A stretch of DNA of 64,000 bases from an uncultured Methanoregula sp. (GCF_963678795.1 NZ_OY787453.1:1426001-1490000); one strand, 5' to 3'. Counted from the stretch's first letter, positions 43,871-53,710 are shown. A program made the numbers and translations. The notes: a model not told the origin generated them from the sequence alone.

Positions 43871-45658
43871 TTATTTTTTTCGCATTGCAATGCAGATACC
43901 CGCTATTGTCAGTGCACTGAAAACCAGCAGGATGCTGGCAGGTGATTTTTTCGTGGGAGTTGCTGCTGCTTCACCGAGACTTATGCTGACCGGAGTGGTC
44001 TGACCCCCAGTAACGGTAACGGTCTGAACCGCATCATTATACCCCGGCTGTTTTACTGCAATGATATGGGATCCCTGGAGGACATCGTTAAGGGTAACGG
44101 GTGTGATCCCCCGGAAGGTGTTGTCAAGAAATACATTTGCACCGGGCGGGGTGGACACGATGGTGATCTGCCCGGTGGTGTCTGCCACAGGACCGGGTGT
44201 AACCGGCGTCAGCTTGGCGTTGACCGTCACAATCTGCCCTCCGGTTACAAAGACCGTATGCGTATAATCCTGGTAATCAGCAAGCCTGAGGGTAACCGTA
44301 TGAGAACCCTGCAGAAGGCTCGTCAGGTCGAAATAATCATTGGGCTGGGTCTGACCCATGTACGTCCCGTCAAGGTAGATCGATGCCCCGGTCGGAGCGG
44401 ATGCTACTTCAATGGAACCGACTGTCGGTGGAAGATTGCCCAGGGCAACCGTGACCGGGGTTCTCTGGCCGGCAACAATCCGGACCGTTGTGATAAATTC
44501 ATCATACCCGGCTTTCTGGAGACGGATCGTATGAGTGCCTGGCGCGAGCCCGGGGATAACGGAAGGTGTGAAGGCCATATACTGGCCGTCCACATAGATG
44601 TCTGCGCCGGATGGAGAGGAACTGACAGATACTGATCCGGTGGATGTCGGCGGGTTTACCGGTACCAGCTGTGCATTGACCGTCGCCGATTTGCCGCTCT
44701 CAACCCAGACTGTTGAAGTGTAGGGCTGGTAATTTACAGCAGAAACCTGAATGGTATGGGTAGTTCCCGCAAGGACAGAGGAATATGATGCCGGAGAATA
44801 TTGCTGGCTGGTACCGTCAAGGGTTACAAGAGCTCCGTTCGGCGTTGTCAGAACTTCGATAGCCCCGTACGACTGCTGCGGGTTCAGCGTTGCATAGAGA
44901 TCGATGGTCTGCCCGTTCTCTGGCCATGTGGTGATCTGTCCGGTATAGATCTGGTACCCGGGCTTCTGGACAGTGAATGTTTTAAAGGGGGTTCCTGTGA
45001 CCGAAACTTCTGAACTGCACGAACCCCCGGAAACCGTACAACCGGATGACAACTGGTCGAACGAGACGGTAGCGCCATCAACATTACAGTTCACCCGGAT
45101 CCAGCCTTTTCCCGCACCAACCGGCTGGGCGGGGGTTGTCGGGACCGGCGTGGGTGTCTTTACCGGCCCCGGACCGAGGACCAGTTTGAGCGTGGCGTCT
45201 ACGGAAGTATGCTCAAGGGGAGTGAGTTGGACCGTGGTCTCGTACGGTTCATAGCCGGCAAAAGCTAACTGAATCGTATGAATTTTCCCTGAAGACAATT
45301 CTGTTGCACCTATCGGGGTATGACCTGCGGTGGTTCCATCGATTGTCACCAGTGCCCCCGAAGGTGTCGAAATGATAGTGACCCATCCGGTCTGTGGTTC
45401 AACGGGTGTCAGGCTGGGTTCCTTTGTAGGCACTGACGTTGTCTCCCTGGTCGGGGCTGCCGTAGGTTCTTTCGTTGGTTCAGCCGTAGGTTGTTTTGTT
45501 GGCAGCGCAGTAGTAACTATTTCACGGGTAACACCGGTAATGATAGCCGGAGCTGTGGTGTGCGTGGGCGTTGCATTCTCCTCACCGGCAACCATGACCG
45601 GAAAAGCCGCAAGGACGAGTAGAAGGAGAAGCCCGAAAAACAAAATTGAAAATCTCAT
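43871..45658 (-). CDS. Six-PEGA-domain cell-surface protein with C-terminal sorting-like signal
   Basis: 595 residues. Signal peptide (about 1-24), a Thr/Pro/Lys stalk with PTKEPT-type repeats (about 30-88), six PEGA units at roughly 89-165, 185-265, 268-340, 345-415, 417-490 and 498-565, then ATPTKKSP, a membrane helix and MRKK at the C-terminus. The second unit has the form GWIRVNCNVDGA, as in the PEGA protein at 19283-19984. It should stand on the cell surface or S-layer. The 1.1 kb upstream holds a repeat array and palindromes that may regulate it. Confidence 0.87.
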   Translation of the reverse strand: MRFSILFFGLLLLLVLAAFPVMVAGEENATPTHTTAPAIITGVTREIVTTALPTKQPTAEPTKEPTAAPTRETTSVPTKEPSLTPVEPQTGWVTIISTPSGALVTIDGTTAGHTPIGATELSSGKIHTIQLAFAGYEPYETTVQLTPLEHTSVDATLKLVLGPGPVKTPTPVPTTPAQPVGAGKGWIRVNCNVDGATVSFDQLSSGCTVSGGSCSSEVSVTGTPFKTFTVQKPGYQIYTGQITTWPENGQTIDLYATLNPQQSYGAIEVLTTPNGALVTLDGTSQQYSPASYSSVLAGTTHTIQVSAVNYQPYTSTVWVESGKSATVNAQLVPVNPPTSTGSVSVSSSPSGADIYVDGQYMAFTPSVIPGLAPGTHTIRLQKAGYDEFITTVRIVAGQRTPVTVALGNLPPTVGSIEVASAPTGASIYLDGTYMGQTQPNDYFDLTSLLQGSHTVTLRLADYQDYTHTVFVTGGQIVTVNAKLTPVTPGPVADTTGQITIVSTPPGANVFLDNTFRGITPVTLNDVLQGSHIIAVKQPGYNDAVQTVTVTGGQTTPVSISLGEAAATPTKKSPASILLVFSALTIAGICIAMRKK

Positions 45659-45820
45659 AATAATTCCCTTAAATCAAGTCAATATACCCATTCCTGCTAT
45701 CTGAAATTTTTGTTTTAAGCCCCGGCACTTATGGTACATATCCCGTTTATAGGGGAAGCCACGATCTGCAGAAGTGAGGCCGTAAGAAAAATCAGAGATT
45801 CTCATATTATCACCGTTTTT

Positions 45821-46208
45821 GATTCAAAGTCCGGTTACCATTTTCCAATCAGGGTCCGGTTGATCATGTGATCGTTTTCAATCGCGATCATGATCGCGAT
45901 GAAAATTTTAAAATCAAAGCTTGATGAAAAAATTTCAATCAAAGTCTGCCTGAAATTTTTCAATCAAGGTCCGGTTGCGAAAAGTTAACCAGGTTTGCAA
46001 CAGTCCAGATGTGACGTCCACGACAGAAACGGTATCTCGGATGTGGTTTTCAATCAAGGTTTGCCCGGAAATTTTCAATCAAGGTCCGGTTGAAAAAATA
46101 AAATCAAGGTCCGGTTAAAAATTTCAAATCAAGGTTTGATTGATCTGCGAGCTGTTTTTGATCGGGATCGTGATCGCGATGAAAATTTTCCCGTTAAGGT
46201 TTGATTGA
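45821..46208. repeat. Ten-copy degenerate interspersed repeat array (CAATCAAGGTCCGGTTG unit)
   Basis: Copies of a 17-19 bp unit near CAATCAAGGTCCGGTTGA occur at about 45821, 45846, 45911, 45936, 45961, 46051, 46076, 46101, 46125 and 46191. The cleanest are at 45961, 46076 and 46101. Spacing varies, often near 25 bp (45911/45936/45961; 46051/46076/46101/46125). The unit is an imperfect inverted repeat (CAATC ... GGTTG) in an AT-rich background. Confidence 0.85.
45881..45900. promoter_or_regulatory. Perfect 20-bp palindrome, with a degenerate twin 280 bp away
   Basis: ATCGCGATCATGATCGCGAT at 45881-45900 is a perfect palindrome. At 46161-46180 the variant ATCGGGATCGTGATCGCGAT occurs in the same orientation, and both are followed by GAAAATTTT. 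Each sits inside the same local order: repeat unit, GATC-rich stretch, palindrome, GAAAATTTT, repeat unit. A protein-binding site or DNA cruciform is likely. Confidence 0.7.
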
Positions 46209-46322
46209 AAATTGTCGTTTTGCTGAAACACAACTATCAATACCAAAACAGGGGATTGACAGATCCGGAGTTCAACCTCCTCAGGAAAACCGACCCATTC
46301 AAACTGAGTCTCAAAATGAAGT

Positions 46323-46665
46323 TAGGAGTGGGAGGAGTAAGCCTCCTTCTGTTTTAGCGGCATTCAGCTCTGCGCCAAACCCGGACGGATACCGAGCGCT
46401 CCATTGTCCTGTTCTGGCTTGCACCCGCAGGGATTCGCCGTTTCACCGTATCCTGTTCATTAACGCTCAGCGGGTTACTCGCATGGAAACCATGCTTCTC
46501 GCCGTTGCCGGCTCAACCGCATCATGACTGAAAACAGGCCGTGTCGTTTCTGTGCCATAGCCGTGACTCTCGCCACCCGTACTTGCGTACGGCTGCGTGC
46601 CCGGTGGGTGGGGGGACTTTCCTCAGCAACATTAAAGTTACCGTCGGCCGCTCTCTCCCTCTCCA
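46323..46665 (-). ncRNA. rnpB: RNase P RNA (archaeal type A)
   Basis: On the minus strand the region carries RNase P RNA core elements in order: GAGGAAAGTCCCCCCACC (conserved region I) near the 5' end, then GGCACAGAAACGACACGGCC, GCGAGTAACCCGCTGAG, GGTGCAAGCCAGAACAG, and AAAACAGAAGGAGGCTTAC (conserved region V) near the 3' end. The termini pair as P1: GGAG-A-GGGAG with CTCCC-A-CTCC. About 343 nt. It is the catalytic RNA that cuts tRNA 5' leaders. Exact ends are from the P1 pairing and could move by a few bases. Reading frames through this region are not genes. Confidence 0.92.
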
Positions 46666-46784
46666 CCATATATGGGAAGGTGGATCTGATAAGGACAGCG
46701 CTCATTTTCGGGCTGTTAATCAGGTTCGATAGATTGTTAACTATGGTGCGCAATAGTCAGTCACAAAGGTAAGGGACTGGTAAT

Positions 46785-47363
46785 ATGCAACTGCTCACTG
46801 CTGAAGAAGGTATGATGGCGGTCCGTTCAGCGCGGGGAGTCATCGAGTATGCCTGCGCAAAAAAACCAAAACCTGCCCTGTCCCTGACAGGGATTTTCCG
46901 GGAGAAACGCGGGATTTTTGTAACTATCAGTAGAGACGACCAGCTCCGTGGGTGTATTGGTCTTCCCTACCCGGTCATGCCGCTTGCGGAGGCACTCGAA
47001 CATGCTGCTCATGCGGCCGCGCTCGAAGATCCCCGGTTCCCCCCGGTCAGGAAAGATGAACTGGGTGTCATCTCGGTCGAAGTGACCATTCTTACGGTCC
47101 CTGCTGCGATTGATGGCGATCCTGAAGACAGGGTCCGCCATGTCGAAGTCGGGAAACACGGTCTTATCGTTCGGGGCATGGGTACGAGCGGCCTCCTTCT
47201 TCCCCAGGTAGCAACCGAATATGGCTGGGATGCAGAAACATTCCTTGACCATACCTGCCAGAAAGCCGGCCTTCCCGGCCGCTGCTGGAAACACCGGAAC
47301 GTGGAGGTCCTCACGTTTGAAGGACAGATCTTTTCCGAGAAACCGACCGGGGGAACCGTTTAA
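46785..47363 (+). CDS. AMMECR1-domain protein (TIGR00296-like)
   Basis: 192 residues covering a complete AMMECR1 domain, with the hallmark DDQLRGCIGLPYP near 55-67 and LLLPQVATEYGWDAETFLDHTC further on. The family is conserved in archaea and eukaryotes; its biochemical role is unresolved. ATG 46785 follows AAGGGACTGGTAAT. It is the first of a forward group with tgtA and arcS, 39 bp before tgtA. Confidence 0.9.
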   Translation: MQLLTAEEGMMAVRSARGVIEYACAKKPKPALSLTGIFREKRGIFVTISRDDQLRGCIGLPYPVMPLAEALEHAAHAAALEDPRFPPVRKDELGVISVEVTILTVPAAIDGDPEDRVRHVEVGKHGLIVRGMGTSGLLLPQVATEYGWDAETFLDHTCQKAGLPGRCWKHRNVEVLTFEGQIFSEKPTGGTV

Positions 47364-47402
47364 CCCCACAACAGCACACATAAACAGACAAAACGGTGCG
47401 CC

Positions 47403-48857
47403 ATGGCAATTGCATTCGAGAGTCTCTACAGCGATATTGCGGGACGCAGCGGGAAACTGACTGTTGGGAAAAAGACGGTCAGGACACCCGCACTCCTCCC
47501 GGTTATCAATCCTCACCTTCAGCTGGTGACCCCAAAAGAAATGCGGTCAATGGGTGTTGAAGCTATTATTACCAACGCCTACATCTTTTCCCAGAGCAAG
47601 CAGTATCGCGAGCGGGTCCTCGCGGAAGGACTGCATAAGGTGCTGGATTTTAACGGCGTAATCATGACCGATTCCGGTTCATTCCAGCTCTCGGTCTACG
47701 GTCAGGTTTCGATAACCAACACTGAAACGCTGTCGTTCCAGCGCGATATCGGGAGCGATATATGGGTACCGCTTGATATCCCGACCCACCCCTCCACTGA
47801 TCGCGTCACTACCGAACAGGAACTCGCCATAACCATGCAGCGCCTGGCCGAAGCAAAGGAAGTCTTCGGTCCTGACGCTCCGATAGCCGGCCCGGTACAG
47901 GGAGGTATCTTTGAAGATCTCCGCGAACGAGCCGGCCGCGAAGTGACAGATCTGGGATTTGTGTTCTGCCCGGTCGGAGCTGTTGTGCCCCTCATGGAAT
48001 CGTACCGGTACCGTGACCTTGTTCGTGTAGTGATGGCAGCAAAACGAACCCTCTCGCCATCTGCATGCATTCATCTTTTTGGTGCAGGTCACCCCTCTAT
48101 GTTTGCACTCGCCACGGCAATGGGATGCGATCTTTTCGACTCGGCAGCGTACGCATTATACGCAAAGGATGGAAGGTATCTCACGGTACACGGGAGTTTC
48201 CGGATCGGCGAGCTTTCTGACCTTCCCTGTGCCTGTTCTGTCTGCCGCTCCCACACGGCAGAAGAACTTAATACTGCCCCGGACCGGGAGCGCCTGCTTG
48301 CGCTCCATAACCTCTATGTCACGCTTGCCGAGATCTCCCGCATCCGCCAGGCGATCTCTGACGGAACGCTCTGGGAACTGGTTGACGAACGCTGCCGGGG
48401 CCACCCGCAGCTCCTCTCCGGGTACCGTGAACTGCTCACCCATGCCCCGGCACTTGAACGTCGCGATCGGGCTACCAAGCGCCGGTTCTTCTACCGGGGG
48501 GATGAGAGTTGTGCCCGCACGGAAGTGGTGCGGTACCAGGAAATGCTCTCGCGACTGAGGCTCGGAGAGAACGTGCTCATAGCTTTTGACGGAGGCGAAC
48601 GCGATGAATTTGACGATTCGCTCCTTTTCAAACCCCCGTTCGGGCCGTATCCCCGGGAGCTCAAGGAGACCTTCCCCATTGGCCCGTCCGAGCTTCCCGA
48701 GTGGGACGATGCCATGGTCTGCCAGGGATTCAAAGGGGTCCGGAGGCTTATCGAAACCCATCCCGGCAGCCGGTTCACACTTGCATGCAGTGCCCGCTGG
48801 GAACCGCTGGTCCGGCAGGAACTGGGCAATATCGAGGTACGGCATGACCCGGTTTAA
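47403..48857 (+). CDS. tgtA: tRNA-guanine(15) transglycosylase (archaeosine synthesis)
   Basis: 484 residues. The TGT barrel has the nucleophile-region motif [13 protein letters not shown] (catalytic Asp), the Asp-containing [14 protein letters not shown], and the zinc site CACSVC with a following Cys and His ([13 protein letters not shown]). A C-terminal extension of about 130 residues (from [15 protein letters not shown]) is partial compared with longer archaeal TgtA, which carry a PUA domain; in this genome the PUA domain is on ArcS. It exchanges G15 for preQ0 in tRNA. It overlaps arcS by 14 bp, implying coupled expression. Confidence 0.93.
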   Translation: MAIAFESLYSDIAGRSGKLTVGKKTVRTPALLPVINPHLQLVTPKEMRSMGVEAIITNAYIFSQSKQYRERVLAEGLHKVLDFNGVIMTDSGSFQLSVYGQVSITNTETLSFQRDIGSDIWVPLDIPTHPSTDRVTTEQELAITMQRLAEAKEVFGPDAPIAGPVQGGIFEDLRERAGREVTDLGFVFCPVGAVVPLMESYRYRDLVRVVMAAKRTLSPSACIHLFGAGHPSMFALATAMGCDLFDSAAYALYAKDGRYLTVHGSFRIGELSDLPCACSVCRSHTAEELNTAPDRERLLALHNLYVTLAEISRIRQAISDGTLWELVDERCRGHPQLLSGYRELLTHAPALERRDRATKRRFFYRGDESCARTEVVRYQEMLSRLRLGENVLIAFDGGERDEFDDSLLFKPPFGPYPRELKETFPIGPSELPEWDDAMVCQGFKGVRRLIETHPGSRFTLACSARWEPLVRQELGNIEVRHDPV

Positions 48858-50475
48858 CATCAGGAAGCGTGACGGGCTTGCACGTACCGGTGTCCTCGAT
48901 GCCGGTACCGGGTCGTATAAACTTCCCGCGGCCCTGGAAACAGAGACAGTCTTCCCCGCACTGGCAGAACAATACAATCTGAATATACCTCTTTCTGCAC
49001 CGGCCTCCTTTGTCAGGGAATTCCTGAAAAATGCCGGTGAGGAGCCGGTATCGATCCACCCGAAGCTTGAAAACCCGGCTGCGAGCGGAGACTGCGTCAT
49101 GGCAACCAACTGGCACACCGCGTTTGCCAACCCCCGCTCTTACGCGGAATGGCTGATCCAGCTCAAGGAGAAAACCCCTGCCGATACGGCCTGGTACGCT
49201 CCGGCATCGGCCCTCCCGTCGACAGTTGCCATCCTCTGTTACACCGGCTTCGATGTCTTTGATTACCGTGCTGTTGATCTGAAATCAGCCAGGGGTATTT
49301 TCTGCACCCCCGAAGGAGAATTTTCAAAGGAGATGCTCTCGCAGGGTCTCTGCACCTGCCCCGGATGCAGGGCAGGCGACCTGAAAGAGCACAACCGGGA
49401 GGCACTCCGCCAGGAAATTGCGCTGGTAACGAAATTCATCGAGCAGGCACAGCTGCGGGACCTTGTCGAGTCCCGGTGCCGGATGGATGCAGCGCAGGTT
49501 GCGATTCTACGCCACCTGGACCACCAGTATGTCTTCATGGAGCGGCAGCAGCCGATAGCACGTGGGGGAGTTATGCGGGCAAATTCCGGGGAATCGATGC
49601 AGCGTTCTGAGGTGCAGAGGTTTGCCGAACGGGTAGTCACCCGCTATATCCCGCCCAAAACCGATGTAGCCGTTCTCCTCCCCTGCTCGGCACGGAAACC
49701 ATATTCGCTCTCCCAGAGCCATAGGAGATTCCAGCAGGCTGTCAGCGGGAGAGCCCACGAGCTGATCGTCACGTCCCCGCTTGGGCTCGTGCCCCGGGAA
49801 CTCGAGACCGTGTACCCGGCCGGCCATTACGATGTCCCGGTCACCGGCTACTGGGATGCTGAGGAATGTGCGATCATTGCTGAAATCCTTACAAGGTATT
49901 TCCAGAAGAACCAGTACCGCCGGGTTATTGCTCACCTGGAAGGCGGTGCCCTCAAAGTGGCGAAGATGGCAGCTCTTGCGTGCGGTATAACTATGGAATG
50001 TTCCTGCGAGGAGAACCCGACAAGCGATGCTGCGCTCAACCGGCTCGACGCAGCGCTTGCCGGGGAACGCCGGATAAAAGATGACCGGCTCCATGGCATG
50101 ATCTCGTACCAGTTCGGGTGCGATGTGGATACCAAAGGGACAACCCTCCGTGGCCATTTCCCTGAGATCTTCTACAGCAGGAACAATGTCCAGGTTTTCT
50201 CTATCGATACTGCTGGCGGTCTGTTACGGCCAACGCATGACGGCTGGAATATGATACCCTCGGGTTACCGTGTGTATATAGATGATTTTATTCCTGAAGG
50301 GGATGTCCTCATCCCTGGCGTCTCTTCCGCTGACCCTGGCATCCGCGATGGAGATGAAGTGCTGGTTGTCGGTAAGCGTGCGCTTGCCACCGGAAAGGCA
50401 GCCCTTCCGTCTGAAGATATGTCCCGGTCAAAACGCGGGGTTGGCGTCCGGGTGCGTAAGATAAAGAAGCTATAG
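48844..50475 (+). CDS. arcS: Archaeosine synthase ArcS
   Basis: 543 residues from ATG 48844 ([11 protein letters not shown]). The core motif [18 protein letters not shown] (about 275-292), typical of ArcS, lies before [22 protein letters not shown]-terminal PUA domain (about 465-540, [20 protein letters not shown] ... [10 protein letters not shown]) binds tRNA. The N-terminal 220 residues are a TGT-like half with a zinc-type CTCPGC. It converts the preQ0 base at position 15 to the formamidine of archaeosine. It starts within the last codons of tgtA. An upstream in-frame start at 48586 would read through tgtA and is rejected. Confidence 0.93.
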   Translation: MTRFNIRKRDGLARTGVLDAGTGSYKLPAALETETVFPALAEQYNLNIPLSAPASFVREFLKNAGEEPVSIHPKLENPAASGDCVMATNWHTAFANPRSYAEWLIQLKEKTPADTAWYAPASALPSTVAILCYTGFDVFDYRAVDLKSARGIFCTPEGEFSKEMLSQGLCTCPGCRAGDLKEHNREALRQEIALVTKFIEQAQLRDLVESRCRMDAAQVAILRHLDHQYVFMERQQPIARGGVMRANSGESMQRSEVQRFAERVVTRYIPPKTDVAVLLPCSARKPYSLSQSHRRFQQAVSGRAHELIVTSPLGLVPRELETVYPAGHYDVPVTGYWDAEECAIIAEILTRYFQKNQYRRVIAHLEGGALKVAKMAALACGITMECSCEENPTSDAALNRLDAALAGERRIKDDRLHGMISYQFGCDVDTKGTTLRGHFPEIFYSRNNVQVFSIDTAGGLLRPTHDGWNMIPSGYRVYIDDFIPEGDVLIPGVSSADPGIRDGDEVLVVGKRALATGKAALPSEDMSRSKRGVGVRVRKIKKL

Positions 50476-50563
50476 GTTCTACCAGTACGATACATTGCAA
50501 ATCGTTTCTGGAGTTGAAAATCTTGTGCTGTATCGAAAATAACGAACCGGCGGGGTGGGAATT

Positions 50564-51742
50564 ATGAGCAGCCCTGCAAATGCGACCAGTTCACAAACGG
50601 TACCGGTAGTAATCGCTGTCCCCAGGGAACTTATCCCGGGGGAACAGCGCGTTGCGATGGTACCCGAGATCGTGCAAAAACTCACGAAATCCGGCTACGA
50701 GATCCGGGTCGAACATGATGCCGGGAAGGGAGCTTTCTATCCCGATGAACTTTTTATTGCAGCCGGAGCAAAGATTGCACCCGGCCCGGCCGGACTGCTC
50801 GAAGGCGCCCGGATCGTGCTGCGGGTACAGCCCCCCACGGTTGCGGATGTTGACCAGCTTGCCGAGGGTACCATTGTTATCGGGTTCATGAACGCGACAA
50901 ACAACCTTGCAGCCATTGCCCGGATGCGGGACCGGAAGATAACCGCCTTTGCCCTGGAGCTTGTCCCGCGGATTACCCGCGCCCAGAGCATGGATGCGCT
51001 CAGTTCCCAGGCAATGGCCGGGGGATATGTTGCCGCAATTATGGGTGCAGAGAACTGCCCGAAGTTCCTCCCCATGCTGACAACTGCTGCCGGTACTATA
51101 CGGCCTGCAACGGTGCTCATTCTCGGTGCCGGCGTTGCCGGCCTGATGGCGATTGCCACGGCAAAACGCCTCGGCGCCCTTGTAGAAGCCTATGATGTCC
51201 GGCGCGCTGCCGGAGAGCAGGTCCGCAGTCTCGGCGCCAAGTTCCTCGAGCTCGAGATCAATGCCGAAGGACAGGGCGGTTATGCCCGCGAGCTCACTCC
51301 GGAAGAGAAAGAGAAGGAACAGCAGATGGTATCCGCTGCGGTTGCTAAGGCCGATATCGTCATTACGACCGCCGCCATTCCCGGCCGGAAAGCTCCAGTT
51401 CTCATTACCAGAGAGACTGTAGCAATGATGAAGCCGGGTGCAGTCATCATCGATATGGCTGCAGAATCCGGCGGCAACTGTGAAATGACCCAGGCTGGAA
51501 AGACTATCCGCGAACACGGCGTCCTCATCATAGGTCCGCAGAACCTCCCGGCCCGGGTGCCGTTCCACACGAGTCAGATGTACGCAAAAAACCTCCAGTC
51601 ATTCCTCTCGCTCCTTGTGGACAAAAACGGGGCGGTCACAAGCGATTTCTCTGATGAGATCCTTGTTGCAAGCCTCCTTGTCCATGCAGGAGAAGTGCGG
51701 CACAAACAAACGCTCGATCTTATGAGCGGAGTAAGATCATGA
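50564..51742 (+). CDS. pntAA: NAD(P) transhydrogenase subunit alpha, NAD-binding part (PntAA)
   Basis: 392 residues from ATG 50564, with GGTGGG immediately upstream. Alanine-dehydrogenase-like halves: VIAVPRELIPGEQRVAMVPEIV at the start, then the Rossmann fold VLILGAGVAGLMAIATAKRLGALVEAYDVR (about 180-210) and VIIDMAAESGGNCEMT. It forms the NAD(H)-binding component of the proton-translocating transhydrogenase. Subunit order is the usual A1-A2-B, with a 4-bp overlap to the next gene. It lies after arcS with an 88-bp gap. Confidence 0.92.
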   Translation: MSSPANATSSQTVPVVIAVPRELIPGEQRVAMVPEIVQKLTKSGYEIRVEHDAGKGAFYPDELFIAAGAKIAPGPAGLLEGARIVLRVQPPTVADVDQLAEGTIVIGFMNATNNLAAIARMRDRKITAFALELVPRITRAQSMDALSSQAMAGGYVAAIMGAENCPKFLPMLTTAAGTIRPATVLILGAGVAGLMAIATAKRLGALVEAYDVRRAAGEQVRSLGAKFLELEINAEGQGGYARELTPEEKEKEQQMVSAAVAKADIVITTAAIPGRKAPVLITRETVAMMKPGAVIIDMAAESGGNCEMTQAGKTIREHGVLIIGPQNLPARVPFHTSQMYAKNLQSFLSLLVDKNGAVTSDFSDEILVASLLVHAGEVRHKQTLDLMSGVRS

Positions 51743-52050
51743 CCGACATAGACACTCTCTGGACAGCGGTATATATTGCAATGCTCGCTGCGTTTACCGG
51801 CTATGTAGTAATCAGCCGGGTCCCTGCAATCCTCCACACGCCGCTGATGAGCGGCTCGAACTTTATCCATGGCATCGTCCTTGTCGGAGCAATGGTTGCG
51901 CTTGGCCTTGCAACAACACCGGTCGAACAGGTCATAGGCTTTATCGCTGTAGTTCTCGGCGCCGCTAACGTGACTGGCGGTTACGTTGTCACGGAACGGA
52001 TCCTCCAGATGTTTGATCGTAGCGGCAAAAAGCCCGGAAAGGGGGCCTGA
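51739..52050 (+). CDS. pntAB: NAD(P) transhydrogenase subunit alpha part 2 (PntAB, membrane)
   Basis: 103 residues with three hydrophobic segments (about 7-27, 45-65 and 68-90) and the conserved PLMSGSNFIHGIVLVGAM. It is the small membrane part of the transhydrogenase alpha chain, separate here as in many bacteria. It overlaps the preceding gene by 4 bp and ends 2 nt before pntB. Confidence 0.92.
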   Translation: MTDIDTLWTAVYIAMLAAFTGYVVISRVPAILHTPLMSGSNFIHGIVLVGAMVALGLATTPVEQVIGFIAVVLGAANVTGGYVVTERILQMFDRSGKKPGKGA

Positions 52051-52052
52051 AG

Positions 52053-53438
52053 ATGTTTGACCTCTCGTGGCTGATAGCACCGGTTTACATCGTGACGATC
52101 TTCTTCTTCATCATAGGCATGCAGCGAATGAGCCACCCGCTCACGGCCCGGAGCGGTATTGTCTGGGCAGGCGCCGCAATGATGATTGCAACGCTTGTCA
52201 CGTTCTTCACTCCCAACCTCACGAACATTGCCCTTATCGCCATCGCGATCGTTATTGGCGGGGGATTCGGTTATATTGCGGCAAAACGCGTTGCAATGAC
52301 TGACATGCCCCAGATGATAGCGCTCTACAATGGTATGGGTGGCGGCGCGGCAGCCGGGATCTCGGCAGTTGCGCTTCTCGGTACAACTACTACTGCAACC
52401 GGATCCCTCGCGGTTGTCGGCGGTCTCATCGGGGCAGTTTCGTTCACGGGCAGTATCATCGCGTTTTTAAAACTCCAGGGCTGGATGCGGCCGCGCCCGA
52501 TCACGTTCCCGGGTCAGCAGATCATCAACCTGGCAGTCCTTCTCCTCGCAATCATCTCCGGCGTGCTCGTTATCCTACAACCCGCCTGGCTCCCGCTCTC
52601 CGTTGCCATGTACCTCCCGCTCTTCTTTGTCCTCTCGCTCGGGTTCGGTCTCCTGATGACTCTCCCGATCGGCGGGGCGGACATGCCTGTTGTAATCTCG
52701 ATGTACAACGCATTCACCGGAATTGCCGTAGCTCTTGACGGGTTCTCGTTTGCCACACCCAATTACGCGATGGTTGTTGCCGGTATCATTGTCGGTGCTG
52801 CAGGTTCGCTGCTCACGCTCAATATGGCACGCGCAATGAACCGTTCGCTCTCGAATGTCTTCTTCGGGGCATTTGGTGCAATGGAAGAGAAAGGGCTGGA
52901 GATCAAAGGCAGTATGAAGTCGATCGAGCCCGATGATGTCGCCGTTATGCTAACCTACGCGGACAAGGTTATAATCGCACCCGGCTATGGCATGGCAGTT
53001 GCCCAGGCCCAGCAGAAGGTCAAGGAGCTGACCGACCTGCTCGACAGCAAGAACGTTCAGGTAAAATTTGCAATCCACCCGGTTGCAGGCCGGATGCCAG
53101 GACACATGAATGTCCTTCTTGCAGAGGCAGGGGTCAGTTACGACCATCTCTTTGACCGGGATGAAATAAACCCGGAGTTCCCGAGCACAGATGTTGTTCT
53201 TGTTATCGGTGCCAACGATGTCGTGAACCCGGCGGCGCACCGTCGGGGCAGTCCGCTTTTCGGTATGCCCATCCTTGATGTCGAGCAGGCAAAGAACGTT
53301 ATTGTCCTTAAGCGGGGACAGGGTAGAGGTTTTGCCGGAATCGAGAATGACCTGTTCTACCGGGATAACACGCGGATGCTCTACGGTGACGCACAGGAGA
53401 CTGTCGGCAAGCTCGTGCAGGCTGTTAAAAAGTTCTAA
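52053..53438 (+). CDS. pntB: NAD(P) transhydrogenase subunit beta (PntB)
   Basis: 461 residues. About eight membrane helices fill residues 1-260, including YNGMGGGAAAG, IGGADMPVVISMYNAFTGIAVALDGF and the helix facing the proton path. The NADP-binding domain follows (about 285-460: VIIAPGYGMAVAQAQQKVKEL, HPVAGRMPGHMNVLLAEA, VIGANDVVNPAAH). Together the three subunits move hydride between NAD(H) and NADP(H), coupled to proton transfer. A methanogen could use this to balance NADPH, a route not typical of the order. Confidence 0.92.
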   Translation: MFDLSWLIAPVYIVTIFFFIIGMQRMSHPLTARSGIVWAGAAMMIATLVTFFTPNLTNIALIAIAIVIGGGFGYIAAKRVAMTDMPQMIALYNGMGGGAAAGISAVALLGTTTTATGSLAVVGGLIGAVSFTGSIIAFLKLQGWMRPRPITFPGQQIINLAVLLLAIISGVLVILQPAWLPLSVAMYLPLFFVLSLGFGLLMTLPIGGADMPVVISMYNAFTGIAVALDGFSFATPNYAMVVAGIIVGAAGSLLTLNMARAMNRSLSNVFFGAFGAMEEKGLEIKGSMKSIEPDDVAVMLTYADKVIIAPGYGMAVAQAQQKVKELTDLLDSKNVQVKFAIHPVAGRMPGHMNVLLAEAGVSYDHLFDRDEINPEFPSTDVVLVIGANDVVNPAAHRRGSPLFGMPILDVEQAKNVIVLKRGQGRGFAGIENDLFYRDNTRMLYGDAQETVGKLVQAVKKF

Positions 53439-53710
53439 GAATACATCCGTATGACTTGTGGTACTGACTCCCACAAGCCTCCGGTTATCCAATATCTGTA
53501 TGGAGCTTCATACTGGCAGGATATTACCAGAAAGATACATATTAAACAGCCCGCTCATATTTTCAGGCTGCACACGATCTGTATCCTTTTTCACTCATTA
53601 ATTTTACAAAAATATTTCTCTTATGTTCCTTCATTTCTGGTAATATATTACCGGACTTGAAGAATTGAGAAGCAAAAAAAAGAATAACGGAAAATTACAA
53701 TCTGATTAGT

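Larger units (their letters stand above)
45659..46322. other. Non-coding region between surface-protein gene and RNase P RNA
   Basis: About 660 nt. The first 160 nt are AT-rich promoter-like sequence for the minus-strand surface gene; 45821-46208 is the repeat array; 46209-46322 shows no feature I can name before the RNase P RNA 3' end. Confidence 0.5.

Noticed and set aside
45821..46208. CRISPR array
   Set aside because: The units are degenerate, 17-19 bp, irregularly spaced, with no unique spacers of constant length and no cas genes.
46201..46772. Protein-coding ORFs in the region before AMMECR1
   Set aside because: The stretch is RNase P RNA on the minus strand; the frames are accidental.
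48586..48843. N-terminal extension of arcS
   Set aside because: It would read through the tgtA coding region; the family N-terminus begins at ATG 48844.
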